Below, piece after piece: positions 28,435 through 37,315 of a DNA stretch of 64,000 nucleotides (positions within the stretch are counted from its first letter, which is position 1; every line of letters begins with the position of its first letter). The stretch is from Streptomyces sp. NRRL B-1140 (GTDB lineage Bacteria > Actinomycetota > Actinomycetes > Streptomycetales > Streptomycetaceae): the NCBI RefSeq assembly GCF_001280065.1, contig NZ_LGEA01000091.1, forward strand, positions 496,001 through 560,000. Direction: 5' to 3'. The position numbers and the translations under genes were made by a program. Below the pieces are notes generated by a model. That model was not told the origin of the DNA. It searched no databases and was given only the letters and a program-made list of their open reading frames with translations.

Positions 28435-31099
28435 GACCGCACCGGCACCGGAAGCGGTGGAGCCGCCCACCGCGTTCGCCTCGCCTCTGACCCTCATCCT
28501 CGACGAGGAGCGCAGGGGCGGAGGGAGCCTGGAAGAAGCCCTCTTCCTCAGCTTCACCGCCGATCTCGGCTTCTTCGAGGAGGTCGCCCTCGGCGTCACC
28601 CAGGCCACCGGCGCACGCGTCACCGTGGCGGGAGACGTCTCCATGACCCGGAACGATCCGCGCTCCGTTCGGCGGGCCGGTCGTAGCTACCTCGCCGGAC
28701 TGGCATACGCCCACGGTGCCGCGTTCCACCCCAAGCTGATGGTCCTCGCCGGACCGGAGCACGCCACTATCGCGCTCGGCTCCGGCAACACCACGCTGGC
28801 CGGCTGGCAGGCCAACGCCGAGCTGTGGACGGTTCTGCGGGTGGACGCCGAGCAGAGTCCCACCGCTGTTCCGGAGTTGTCCGCATGGCTGCGCGGCCTC
28901 CCGGAGAAGGTGAGGTTCTCCGCCGGTGTGCCGCAGGCGCTGGGGCGGGTCGCAGCGCTGCTGGACCGGCTCCACCACAACAGGACCCCCACGGCGCCAC
29001 AGGTCCGCATCGTCTGCAGCCTGCGTTCGCCGATCATCGAACAGCTTCCGCAGGGGCCCGTCGACGAACTGGCCGTGTTCGCACCCTTCTACGACCGGCG
29101 CTCCATGGCACTGCGGCGACTGCTCGAACGCTTCCGGCCACGCCGGTTCGCCCTCGCCTACCAGCCCGGACTCAGTGACCTCGACGGCCCGTCGGTCGCC
29201 GCCCTGGTCAAGGAGTACGGCGGACGCGTCATCAGCGACAACTCCCAACGGTACCGCCACGGGAAGCTCGTCGAGTGGGTCTCCGAAGGGCAGCGGTGGG
29301 CCCTGACCGGAAGCCCGAACCTCTCCGCCGCGGCCCTGCTGCTTTCCCAGGGCGACGGCGGCAACTGCGAACTCGGCATCGTCACCCCCATCACCGCGAC
29401 CCTTCTTCCGGACGGCACCGACGAGCCTGCAGCCCGGCTGCGCACGGTCCCACCCCTCCCTCGCCCCAGCGCTGCCCATGGACCGCTGTTGCTCGGTGCC
29501 CTACGCGTATCGGACGGCCTGGAGATCAGCGTGGCCCGGCCCCTATCCGGCACCGCTCACCTGGAGTTGTCCCAGGCTGCGGCACCGCCGGAGGCATGGG
29601 AGCGCATCGCCGACATCCCGGCCGGCCAGGTCACGCTGACGGTGACGGCTCCAGCGGATGCGGGCAGCCGTGTGCGACTGGTCGTAGTCGACAACGACGG
29701 CGTACCCCACTTCGGCAACATCGTGTTCGTCGTCGACCCTGATCGCGCCCTGCGCCGAATGACCCCGGCCCAGTCCCAGGCCCCCGCGACACGGCCACCC
29801 GACCTGTTCGCGGATCCCCGGCTCGCCGAACGATTCCTGGGCGACCTGGAAACCCTCCGTACGGGACTGACCCCCACTCCAGCGGGCGTATCCGCGAGCA
29901 GCAGCACTGGCGGTGCGGCCGCTGGTGCCCGGCTGGAGGGCGGTGAGGACGGCTGGGAGCACTACCTGGACGAGTGCGCCCGGCGGCTCGGACATCCGCT
30001 CACGCGCTTCGCGCTGGGTGTCCCCCTGCCCGCCGACGTCAGCACGCCCTTTCAGGACCTGTTGCCCGTCTCCTGGGACGAGCGGTTCACGGACGACATC
30101 GAAGCCGCCCTCGATGATGACGATGCCGAGGCTGTGGCAGCGGAGCACGATCCCGAGGCGGCCGGTGCCGAAGCGAACAGCACCGCCGCCCTGCCCGACC
30201 TTCGGCATGCCGACCAGGAAGTCCGCCGTAGATACCGGCGCTGGGTGGAGCGCCTCGTCGCTCTCGCTCCCCACTTGGGCCCTCCGGAGCGCATGCTCGT
30301 CGTCCGGCTGACGCTGTGGACCGTCGCGGCAGGCGCCTGGCCTCCGGCACACACCGACTGGCTGCCGCTGCTCTCCCGCGCGGTCCGCGCACTGAACCGA
30401 AACGATCTCCCCGAGCGGATCGAGCCCCAGGTCGGCAGCCTTGCCGCGGTCGCCCTGGCCGTGCTTCGAAGCCACGCCCCACGCTACGAGATCACCCCTG
30501 AGACGCTTGCCTTCAACGAAGCCTCCCAGGCGGTCGGCCACCTGCTTCCCGCAGTGGATGCCGCGTACGTTGCGGAATACACGGCGCTGCTCGACACAGC
30601 CTTCGGCCCTGCCGTCGACCAGGCCGCCGTACTCGATGTCGCGTCGGACGTCGTACAGGACGATCCCCTCGCTGACGCCGTATGGTCCCTTGCCGAGAAG
30701 GGGCGCGACGTGCACCGCCACGGACGACTCCTGCTCCATGTCGCCGGCCGCTTCAGCAACCCCGCACTGGTTGCACTCGAAGCAGTCGGCGCCGCCGAGG
30801 ACGCATCTCTGGTCGGGGCTTGGGCCGACTCTGGCTCGGACTCCGGCGGAGGATCTTGGGCGCTGGTCGTCTGGCGTCGGCCCGACCTCGTCGTGGTCGA
30901 TGCCCGTCGGCCCATACCCCTCTGGCGGCATTACCGGCTCACCGGGCTGGTGGGCCCCAGAGCCCTCGCCGCACAACGCGGGTTCGAATCCGCCACCTCC
31001 GTACCCCACGGCCCCCGCAACCAGCCTTTCGAACTGGCGCAGCAAATCCTGTCGGATCTCCGTCTGGCCTCGCCTCAGCCACCACAGTGCGAGCCATAG
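28427..31099 (+). CDS. Phospholipase D-superfamily protein (putative nuclease)
   Basis: 890 residues from TTG 28427, overlapping the preceding gene by 8 nt. Two PLD half-motifs are present: H101-P-K103 followed by GSGNTT (118-123), and H278-G-K280 followed by GSPNLS (295-300). The Asp of the classic HxKx4D is absent in both, as in many PLD nucleases that use H, K and N. Residues about 310-440 look like a beta-rich domain, and the remaining 450 are mostly helical with acidic linkers. No signal peptide or membrane helix is seen, so it acts in the cytoplasm, more likely on nucleic acid than lipid. With its partner it forms a candidate two-gene defence system. Confidence 0.82.
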   Translation: MTETAPAPEAVEPPTAFASPLTLILDEERRGGGSLEEALFLSFTADLGFFEEVALGVTQATGARVTVAGDVSMTRNDPRSVRRAGRSYLAGLAYAHGAAFHPKLMVLAGPEHATIALGSGNTTLAGWQANAELWTVLRVDAEQSPTAVPELSAWLRGLPEKVRFSAGVPQALGRVAALLDRLHHNRTPTAPQVRIVCSLRSPIIEQLPQGPVDELAVFAPFYDRRSMALRRLLERFRPRRFALAYQPGLSDLDGPSVAALVKEYGGRVISDNSQRYRHGKLVEWVSEGQRWALTGSPNLSAAALLLSQGDGGNCELGIVTPITATLLPDGTDEPAARLRTVPPLPRPSAAHGPLLLGALRVSDGLEISVARPLSGTAHLELSQAAAPPEAWERIADIPAGQVTLTVTAPADAGSRVRLVVVDNDGVPHFGNIVFVVDPDRALRRMTPAQSQAPATRPPDLFADPRLAERFLGDLETLRTGLTPTPAGVSASSSTGGAAAGARLEGGEDGWEHYLDECARRLGHPLTRFALGVPLPADVSTPFQDLLPVSWDERFTDDIEAALDDDDAEAVAAEHDPEAAGAEANSTAALPDLRHADQEVRRRYRRWVERLVALAPHLGPPERMLVVRLTLWTVAAGAWPPAHTDWLPLLSRAVRALNRNDLPERIEPQVGSLAAVALAVLRSHAPRYEITPETLAFNEASQAVGHLLPAVDAAYVAEYTALLDTAFGPAVDQAAVLDVASDVVQDDPLADAVWSLAEKGRDVHRHGRLLLHVAGRFSNPALVALEAVGAAEDASLVGAWADSGSDSGGGSWALVVWRRPDLVVVDARRPIPLWRHYRLTGLVGPRALAAQRGFESATSVPHGPRNQPFELAQQILSDLRLASPQPPQCEP

Positions 31100-31229
31100 T
31101 CCGTGGACTACCCCGCGTGCTCGCCGGGGAGGACGCCGTGCCACCGGCCACCGGCGGCCACAGTCCTCAGGATCTGTCCACGGCAAGGTGCGCGCGGGGA
31201 GCGCTGTGCGCCTCCGGGGTCAGGGTCCG

Positions 31230-32894
31230 TCAATCCGCTGCTGTCTCGTCCGGGTCGATCGTGGCCAACCACTCGGACATCCATTCCTCAGCCTGACGTT
31301 CGTCAGCAGCGCTTTGGTCTTTGTCCTCCTCCCAGGCCACGCTGTTGAAGATCTCCTCCGATTTCCACTCATCAAGCAGCTCGTGAGGTCTGTGGTCCCA
31401 GTTGCCGAGTTCCCCGTAGTACTCCTCGGCGCTGTACAGCAGTCGGAGATCCGCTTCGATGAGCCGATAGCGGGGTTTAACCCCGTAGAAATGCTGGTGC
31501 GTCGGGCGCCGGAGATTCACCTCGACCGCCCCGAGGTAGCTCTCGGACTCGGCCAGGAGGGCTTGGTGCAAGTCATCGAGTTGGCCTCTACGCACGCCAC
31601 GGACGAGGGCGAAGGCCACTTCCACGTCCGCCAGCAGGGTGCCCAGGCCGTCTATGGAGTGCGTCGACCACACCTTGGGCTCACCAGCCAAGTGGTCCGC
31701 TGCGATGTCAAGCGGCTTCGGCAGGCCGGTCAGCCCCGAGTGGGTGAAGAGCGTGCCCACGGCGACCGTGAGATCGCGCCGGAACTCCGGCACCACCCGC
31801 ATCAGCTGCCGGAATGTCTCGCGCTGGATCTGCCCCGGATCGACCTCGAGTTCGTTGAAGTGCAGTGCCACAGTGACGCCATCGTTGCTCGGGTCACGAG
31901 TAGCGCCCAGCAGCTGTGATCCCGACCCGCGCGACGACAACCCTGTCTCGAAGTCATCGACAGAGACCGCCCCTGCGATCTTGCCCTCGCCCTTGATGAC
32001 GTACTTCATGAACGCCCCTTCTGCGGTTTGCGGCTTTCCGAAGAACAGCGCGGAGATCCGAATCGCATCGGCGGATTCACCCACGACAAGGCCGATCCCC
32101 GCATAGGTGGCCTGCTCTGTCGCTGCGCTGACCAGGTCCGTGCCAGCGGTAGTGGTGGTGAGCCATTGCGGGTCATACCGGATCATGACCGTACGTCCGT
32201 CCAGTCGAAAGGACAGGTAGGGGTCGTCCTGCCATGTTCCGGTGAGCGGCCGAGGAAACGGCCGGTTGGACACGTTGCGGCTACGCATCGGCGCGTTGAA
32301 CGCCACGTACATCCCCTGCCGGATCGCGTCCGGACGGGCTTCGTCGAGAGGAACGGCGTGCCCTCGCCACGACTCGAAGACGGGACGCACAGTCCCGACG
32401 AACATTCCGGGGGCGAATCCTTGTCCGGAGAAGGGCCGCGTCGGGTCGAGGCCGGCACGTTGAGCCGCCTGTTGGACGACGTCCCCGCCAGGAAGCATCG
32501 CAACTCTCGGCACGTTGAGGTAGTCGATGCTGCTATAGCTCATCCTCCACGCTTGCCCGGCTTTCCTCAGAGCGGCGGTCCAGGTCTCATGCTCCGACTT
32601 GAGTCTGGACAGCTCCTCAACGGTGTACGCCGCCCCGTTGTTCTTGTCGACGATGTCGTGGCAGGTCGAGCACAACAACAGGAGGTTCGATACGGCGTTC
32701 CTGGCCTCGATCGGCAGGGTGGGGTCTGCTCGGGGCCCGTGATCGCTGAGCGCCACGTTGTGTGCCGCCTGAGCCGTTGGGATGCGTCCGGCGGTCCCAG
32801 GGTCCAGCTCCCGCCGACACATCTGGCACATGCCGTTTGCCAGCCTCCAGAGCTCCCGGCGAACGCGCTCCCTGGCCTCCGGCCCTCTGGCCAT
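31230..32894 (-). CDS. HNH endonuclease-domain protein
   Basis: 554 residues. The N-terminal 90 residues are an HNH nuclease with two zinc-binding pairs (C23/C26 and C75/C78), H45, N70 (SNLLLLCSTCHDIVD) and H79. The remaining 450 residues are a large uncharacterised region, mainly beta-rich to about 400 and with acidic helices at the end; it may sense or bind a target. There is no methylase partner nearby. It is convergent with the PLD gene (130 bp) and lies downstream of the membrane/soluble pair on the same strand, 298 bp away. It could be a stand-alone defence nuclease or the effector of that pair. Confidence 0.8.
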   Translation of the reverse strand: MARGPEARERVRRELWRLANGMCQMCRRELDPGTAGRIPTAQAAHNVALSDHGPRADPTLPIEARNAVSNLLLLCSTCHDIVDKNNGAAYTVEELSRLKSEHETWTAALRKAGQAWRMSYSSIDYLNVPRVAMLPGGDVVQQAAQRAGLDPTRPFSGQGFAPGMFVGTVRPVFESWRGHAVPLDEARPDAIRQGMYVAFNAPMRSRNVSNRPFPRPLTGTWQDDPYLSFRLDGRTVMIRYDPQWLTTTTAGTDLVSAATEQATYAGIGLVVGESADAIRISALFFGKPQTAEGAFMKYVIKGEGKIAGAVSVDDFETGLSSRGSGSQLLGATRDPSNDGVTVALHFNELEVDPGQIQRETFRQLMRVVPEFRRDLTVAVGTLFTHSGLTGLPKPLDIAADHLAGEPKVWSTHSIDGLGTLLADVEVAFALVRGVRRGQLDDLHQALLAESESYLGAVEVNLRRPTHQHFYGVKPRYRLIEADLRLLYSAEEYYGELGNWDHRPHELLDEWKSEEIFNSVAWEEDKDQSAADERQAEEWMSEWLATIDPDETAAD

Positions 32895-33192
32895 ACCGCC
32901 CCCACCCCACTACCACTTCGATTCGTACACGTGTGCACGCTGCTCAGAGGCACCGATCCTGCCAGCGATCAAGTCGCCGAGTGGTAACTCCACGCCATCT
33001 CTTCGGGCACCCCACGCGACATTGGCTGATACCGTGCGGTTCCAGCCGTCACGAGAGAGCCCTCGTGCCGGTTCCGGGTTGAGCAGCTTCCCATCCGGAT
33101 GTGCGAAGCACGCCGCAGACTGCTGGGTGAGACGGTGACGACACCACCGGGATCGTTGACAGGACCAGCCAAGAATTTGCGCAGTCGCCACC
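32895..33192. other. Gap between HNH gene and small motif protein gene
   Basis: 298 bp with no convincing gene. A minus-strand frame of 107 codons (32910-33233) crosses it but overlaps the end of the gene at 33193 and lacks a ribosome-binding site. The region should contain the promoter of the HNH gene; no clear box or stem was recognised. Confidence 0.3.
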
Positions 33193-33594
33193 TCAGCTGA
33201 GCCATCCGGCAATGGCGTGAGCGAGCGCGTCACCCCCCTGCTGCACCACTGTCCCTGCCACCAAGGCCGGCAACGCTTGCACAGCCCCGCGCAGCGCCCC
33301 GATCGCCGGCGTATCCGGGGCTGTCAGCGAGGTGTCGATGGAGTCCGCCATGGCGCGGAGCACCTGCGCGTTCGGCAGGACCGATCCGTTTTGATCCACA
33401 TCGGTGCGGAATGCAGCAAGGAGATCCCGCACGGTTTCCATGCTGACGGCGGGACTCTCGACGGACGCGGACTGGTGGACGTTCGAGATGTTCTGCCCGA
33501 CCACGTTCTGGAGCGGGGCGATGTTGTTGCCGCCGATGCTGATACCCGAGCCGTGCCCCTGTTCCGGTTCGAGGCGGCGACGTCCTGCAGCCAT
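33193..33594 (-). CDS. Small soluble protein with N-terminal amyloid-like motif
   Basis: 133 residues from ATG 33594, preceded by AAGGAGGAGG; the start overlaps the stop of the upstream membrane protein by 1 nt (TGATG). Residues about 16-41 read ISIGGNNIAPLQNV then VGQNISNVHQ, matching the last 30 residues of the membrane protein (11 of 18 identical over NN.AP.QN..G..ISNV.Q). The rest is a helical domain (about 48-133). Sharing of a short Q/N/G/I-rich motif between the N-terminus of one protein and the C-terminus of its neighbour is the pattern of bacterial amyloid-signalling (RHIM-like/BASS) partners. The helical domain may sense or trigger. Confidence 0.7.
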   Translation of the reverse strand: MAAGRRRLEPEQGHGSGISIGGNNIAPLQNVVGQNISNVHQSASVESPAVSMETVRDLLAAFRTDVDQNGSVLPNAQVLRAMADSIDTSLTAPDTPAIGALRGAVQALPALVAGTVVQQGGDALAHAIAGWLS

Positions 33595-35378
33595 CAACTT
33601 CCTCCTCCTTGAGGCTTGTTGTCCTGGCCAACATTGCTGATGCCGCTGCCGGCGATGTTCTGGATGGGCGCGTTGTTGTCGCCGTAGACCTGGATGTTGG
33701 TGATGACCGCGGCCACCTGGCGCTCGTACGCAACGGTGTCGACGCCCAGCTCTTCGAGGTACGCGGAGACAGCGCGGAAGACGCAGGTCTGCATGAGGAC
33801 GACGTGCCGCTTCGCGTCGTCGGCCTGGTGCATGTCGGTGACTTCTTCGGTGGAGTACCGGTCCCGGAGGCTGACCGGATCCTTTTCCTCGGCCCGGCCA
33901 CCGTCCGACTGCACTCCGAGGGCGAGCCGGGTCAGCAGCCGCCACAATGTGAGCGGCCCGTGGACGGCGTCCAGTAGGCCCTGCAACACCACCCAGCCGT
34001 ACAGTCGTGTTCCGCGCTTGGCCGCGGGAGAGTCGGTCGCCCTCAGCTCGTTGTAGAGGGGCGTCATCACGTGGGGGCGCAGGGTAAGTCGCAATTCGCC
34101 TGCCTCCAGTGCGGCATGCGCGTACAGGGTGACCACGACCTGGCCGTCCCAACTGACGCACTGCGCCCGCAAATACAGTCGGTCCGGCATGCTGGACGGT
34201 GACCGGCGGCCCCGGCCGCGCAGGTCTGGCAGCTCCAATTTCGCGACACGGGTCCGTCGCAGCCACAGCTCGGACGGCAGCCCGAGAATCTCCGTGACGG
34301 AGAAGCCGGGCAAGGGGTCGGTGATCTCCCGCGCACCACGGCCCAGTTCTTTGAGTGCGTCGCCCATCCGCCGCAGCAGTTCCCGCTCGCCGAAGGGCTT
34401 GATCGATACCTCTGGGTCCTTGGGCTTGAGCGGGATACCGATGTCAGCCACGCCCCATACATAGCGTCCGGCTCCGACGAAAGTTTCCGGATGGTCATAC
34501 GGCAGTTCGAGTCGTGTCTGCTCGTTGCTGATGATTGCCATCCGCCGCCTGGCCTTCGCCGATGCCCAGGGCAGGCGGTCAGACGCGATGCCGTGCCGGA
34601 CGATCCCGGACAACCCCGCCCGCGCCATGAGGCGATCTCCCGCACAGACGAGCACGGCTCCGGCCAGCAGGACGAAGGGCAGCAGTAGCAGCCCGGTTCG
34701 CAGCGCGACCGCTTCGCCGCGTATCGGCTCGTAGGGCACTACCGCGAGTATCCAGGGCACACACAGAACGAGGTAAGCCAGACGGGGCGAGGGTGCCAGC
34801 CTCGACTCCTTGCCCTTGCGGGCTGCCCGTAACCCGGCCCACCACATGAGGCAAGCCAGCAAAACGGCACTGCCCCAGACGACGGCGGCACGGGGAACCT
34901 CGTACGTGACGGCGATGGCGAGGAGCAGGATGAGTGTTCGCCGCAGCCATCGGCGTCTCCGCGCGCGCAGACTGTGCGCGACGACGGGCACAAGGTCGAA
35001 TCCGTACGACGGGACAGGTAACGGCGGTCCCTGCAGGACGTGGTCTCGTACCCACTGGGCCATGGGCTCACCCAGGGGAGGGCAGTCGTCGCTGCCCTCC
35101 AGATAGATGCGTCTGCGAGTGCTGCGCCGCGGCTTGTTCGGTTTTTGATCCTTGCCCCGGATCTTGCTCCACCACGCCTTGACGGCCTTCACCCGGTCGG
35201 GACGGGTGTAGACGGCTTGGCACAGCAGCCTTGTCACCTCCGACGAGGTCGGGTCCACCTCGCCGTGGCCGCCGCGGGCAGAGGCGGCGGGGCTGACTTG
35301 AACCGGCACTGCGGGCCCGTCGACCATTCCTGCCGTGGCGCGCCCCTCTCGTACACGCAGTCCCCGACCGAACCCCAT
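33594..35378 (-). CDS. Membrane protein with C-terminal amyloid-like motif
   Basis: 594 residues. A basic N-terminal region (1-145) is followed by four predicted membrane helices (about 147-160, 163-183, 199-216, 227-246), a cytoplasmic domain of about 300 residues and a C-terminal tail with NIQVYGDNNAPIQNI then AGSGISNVGQ (about 561-585). The tail motif is repeated at the N-terminus of the next gene's product, with which it overlaps by 1 nt. In amyloid-signalling systems a membrane or pore-forming effector carries the motif at its C-terminus and a partner seeds it into fibrils. That suggests a conditional membrane-disrupting protein here, which is inference. Family not recognised. Confidence 0.72.
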   Translation of the reverse strand: MGFGRGLRVREGRATAGMVDGPAVPVQVSPAASARGGHGEVDPTSSEVTRLLCQAVYTRPDRVKAVKAWWSKIRGKDQKPNKPRRSTRRRIYLEGSDDCPPLGEPMAQWVRDHVLQGPPLPVPSYGFDLVPVVAHSLRARRRRWLRRTLILLLAIAVTYEVPRAAVVWGSAVLLACLMWWAGLRAARKGKESRLAPSPRLAYLVLCVPWILAVVPYEPIRGEAVALRTGLLLLPFVLLAGAVLVCAGDRLMARAGLSGIVRHGIASDRLPWASAKARRRMAIISNEQTRLELPYDHPETFVGAGRYVWGVADIGIPLKPKDPEVSIKPFGERELLRRMGDALKELGRGAREITDPLPGFSVTEILGLPSELWLRRTRVAKLELPDLRGRGRRSPSSMPDRLYLRAQCVSWDGQVVVTLYAHAALEAGELRLTLRPHVMTPLYNELRATDSPAAKRGTRLYGWVVLQGLLDAVHGPLTLWRLLTRLALGVQSDGGRAEEKDPVSLRDRYSTEEVTDMHQADDAKRHVVLMQTCVFRAVSAYLEELGVDTVAYERQVAAVITNIQVYGDNNAPIQNIAGSGISNVGQDNKPQGGGS

Positions 35379-35987
35379 TGACGCCCCCGTTCGCTGACAC
35401 GGCGGGCATCATCATGGTGAAGTCCTGGAGCCACCAGACCGCAAACGCGACAATGCGCGCAATCGATCCGGATCGGTGAAGGTTTGGCCGAATACCGCTC
35501 GCAGGCGAGAGCGCGTTGCGCTCGGCATCAGCGTGTGGTCGTGCTCCGCCACTCGAAGAGCGGGGCAGTGATCAACTGCCGTCGGCACATGGTTCGAACG
35601 CCACGATCACGAGGGGTCGAGGCTGTACTCCGTGCAGCGCTCGCGGCCGGTGACCCCTCCGTCGGGTCGTTCCTTGCTCCGCGAACACCTGACCTCACGG
35701 ATGTGCCCGCAGTGCCACCATGGTGGTGCCTTGGCCAGTTGGCGCTGCACCCAGTCCGCCATGGCCACTGCGTCGTCCTGCCGACGGTGATCCGCACGCG
35801 TCAGCTGGTACTCCTCAAGCGGCACGCCTTGGGCTACGCGTCTGTACTCCACTCCGGCGACGCTACGGCGTTCTGCCGAGTTCGATCGGTTGGTCTGCAC
35901 TCGAACGAGTGCAGACCGGCCTGGGAGTCGAACCCTCTCACGCAGGGTGGTCTTGCCTCGATCTCATCCGAGGGGAAGGGGCTGAGC
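35379..35987. other. Right-end island region without a clear gene
   Basis: 609 bp between the membrane protein start and the aminotransferase end. A minus-strand frame at 35607-35900 (97 codons) includes AMADWVQRQLAKAPPW, reminiscent of small actinomycete proteins, but it has no good ribosome-binding site and its second half is low-quality. I see no intact gene. A strong palindrome lies at 35892-35917, and a GGGTTCGACTCCC stretch on the minus strand near 35925-35937 looks like a tRNA T-arm without the rest of a tRNA. Confidence 0.4.
35892..35917. repeat. 26-bp perfect palindrome near right island boundary
   Basis: GGTCTGCACTCG-AA-CGAGTGCAGACC has 12-bp perfect arms and a 2-nt centre, 128 bp left of the right direct repeat. 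The tight centre favours a protein-binding site over a terminator. It could be an operator or a recombination-directionality site of the former element. Confidence 0.6.
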
Positions 35988-37178
35988 TCAGGACGACGCC
36001 AGGCGTTGCAGGCGGTCAGCGGCCTCCCGGAGAACGTCGTCCTTCTTGCAGAACGCGAACCGTACGAACGGCGCGCCCTCCTCGCGGTGGTCGTAGAAGA
36101 CCGCGTTGGGGATCGCGACCACGCCCGCGCGTTCCGGCAGGCCGCGGCAGAAGGCGAAACCGTCGCTCTCGCCGAGGGGGCGGATGTCGGTGGTGACGAA
36201 GTAGGTGCCCGAGGGCCGGAAGACGCGGAAGCCGGCTTCCGCCAGGCCGCCCGCCAGCAGGTTCCGCTTGGCCAGCATGTCCGCGCGGAAGTCCGTGAAG
36301 TAGGACTCGGGCAGCGAGAGCGCCTCGGCGATCGCGTACTGGAACGGGCCGGCCGAGACGTACGTCAGGTACTGCTTGGCCGACCGGACCGCCGTGACCA
36401 GCTCCGGGGACCCCGTCACCCAGCCGACCTTCCAGCCGGTGAACGAGAACGTCTTGCCGCTGCTCGAAATGGTGACCGTGCGCTCCCGCATCCCCGGGAA
36501 CGTCGCCAGCGGCACGTGCTCGGCGTCGTCGAAGACCAGGTGCTCGTACACCTCGTCCGTCACCACCAGCAGGTCCCGCTCCACCGCCAGCTCGGCGATC
36601 GCGGCCAGCTCCTCACGGGTGAGGACCGTGCCGGTCGGGTTGTGCGGCGTGTTGATCAGCAACAGCCGGGTGCGGTCGGTGACGGCGTCGCGCAGCTCGT
36701 CGAGGTCGAGACGGAACCGGCCCTCGTCCACCTGAGCGCGCAGCGTGACCGGCACCCGGCGGCCACCCGCCATGGCGATGCACGCGGCGTAGGAGTCGTA
36801 GTACGGCTCGAGGGCGATCACCTCGTCGCCGGGCTCCACCAGGGCCAGCAGGGCGGCGGCGATGGCCTCCGTGGCGCCCGCGGTGACCAGGACCTCCGTG
36901 TCGGGGTCCCAGGCCAGGCCGTAGCGGCGCTGCTGGTGGGCGGTGATCGCGGCGCGCAGCTCGGGGACGCCGGGCCCCGGCGGGTACTGATTGCCGCGGC
37001 CGTCCCGCAGCGCCCGCACGGCGGCCTCCCGGATCTCCTCGGGGCCGTCGGTGTCGGGGAAGCCCTGCCCGAGGTTGATGGCGCCGGTGCTCAGGGCGAG
37101 GGCGGACATCTCGGCGAAGATCGTCGTCCCGAACTCGGCGAGCCGACGGTTCAGCAGGGGTCGCGCGCTGGAGGTCAT
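35988..37178 (-). CDS. PLP-dependent class I/II aminotransferase (dapC-like)
   Basis: 396 residues from ATG 37178 (AGGA 9 nt upstream; ATG 37187 is an in-frame alternative with no spacing for a ribosome-binding site). Fold type I aminotransferase: substrate/cofactor motifs INLGQGFPD, LVTAGATEAIAAAL, NTPHNPTG, VTDEVYEHL, the PLP-binding Lys in SSSGKTFSFTGWKVGW and the Arg in VRFAFCK. It is close to the DapC/YbdL group, which takes N-succinyl-diaminopimelate or methionine-type substrates. Its last 170 bp include the direct repeat that bounds the island, and its C-terminus differs from the left copy. Actinophage TG1 is known to integrate in a dapC-type gene, so the locus is a plausible insertion target. 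Confidence 0.9.
   Translation of the reverse strand: MTSSARPLLNRRLAEFGTTIFAEMSALALSTGAINLGQGFPDTDGPEEIREAAVRALRDGRGNQYPPGPGVPELRAAITAHQQRRYGLAWDPDTEVLVTAGATEAIAAALLALVEPGDEVIALEPYYDSYAACIAMAGGRRVPVTLRAQVDEGRFRLDLDELRDAVTDRTRLLLINTPHNPTGTVLTREELAAIAELAVERDLLVVTDEVYEHLVFDDAEHVPLATFPGMRERTVTISSSGKTFSFTGWKVGWVTGSPELVTAVRSAKQYLTYVSAGPFQYAIAEALSLPESYFTDFRADMLAKRNLLAGGLAEAGFRVFRPSGTYFVTTDIRPLGESDGFAFCRGLPERAGVVAIPNAVFYDHREEGAPFVRFAFCKKDDVLREAADRLQRLASS
36045..36180. repeat. Right 136-bp direct repeat (attR-like)
   Basis: Same orientation as 8823-8958 with two substitutions. It lies inside the intact aminotransferase gene, about 57 bp from its stop. Outside the repeat on the left the two copies still encode related but different C-termini; on the right the match stops sharply at 36180. 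Confidence 0.92.
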
Positions 37179-37315
37179 GCCGGTCATCCTGCGCCGAAGC
37201 TCTGGAGTTCCTCAACTCTGTGTTGGGCCGGGAGCGGGAAGGGCATCACCGCCTCACGCAAGAGCGAGGCGCCCACGGGGGGCCGCTTCGGGGGACATGG
37301 AAGGAGGATGACGCC

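Noticed and set aside
28427..31099. Secreted phospholipase D
   Set aside because: There is no signal peptide, both HxK motifs lack the classic following Asp, and it is coupled to a cytoplasmic protein in a defence island, so a nuclease-like role fits better.
32910..33233. 107-codon minus-strand gene between the HNH gene and the small motif protein
   Set aside because: It overlaps the end of the well-supported gene at 33193, lacks a ribosome-binding site and shows no domain.
35607..35900. 97-codon minus-strand small gene
   Set aside because: One stretch looks protein-like, but there is no ribosome-binding site, the palindrome at 35892 crosses its start and the second half has poor composition.
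35920..35940. tRNA gene on the minus strand (GGGTTCGACTCCC looks like a T-arm)
   Set aside because: No D-arm, anticodon arm or acceptor pairing could be built around it, so at most it is a fragment.
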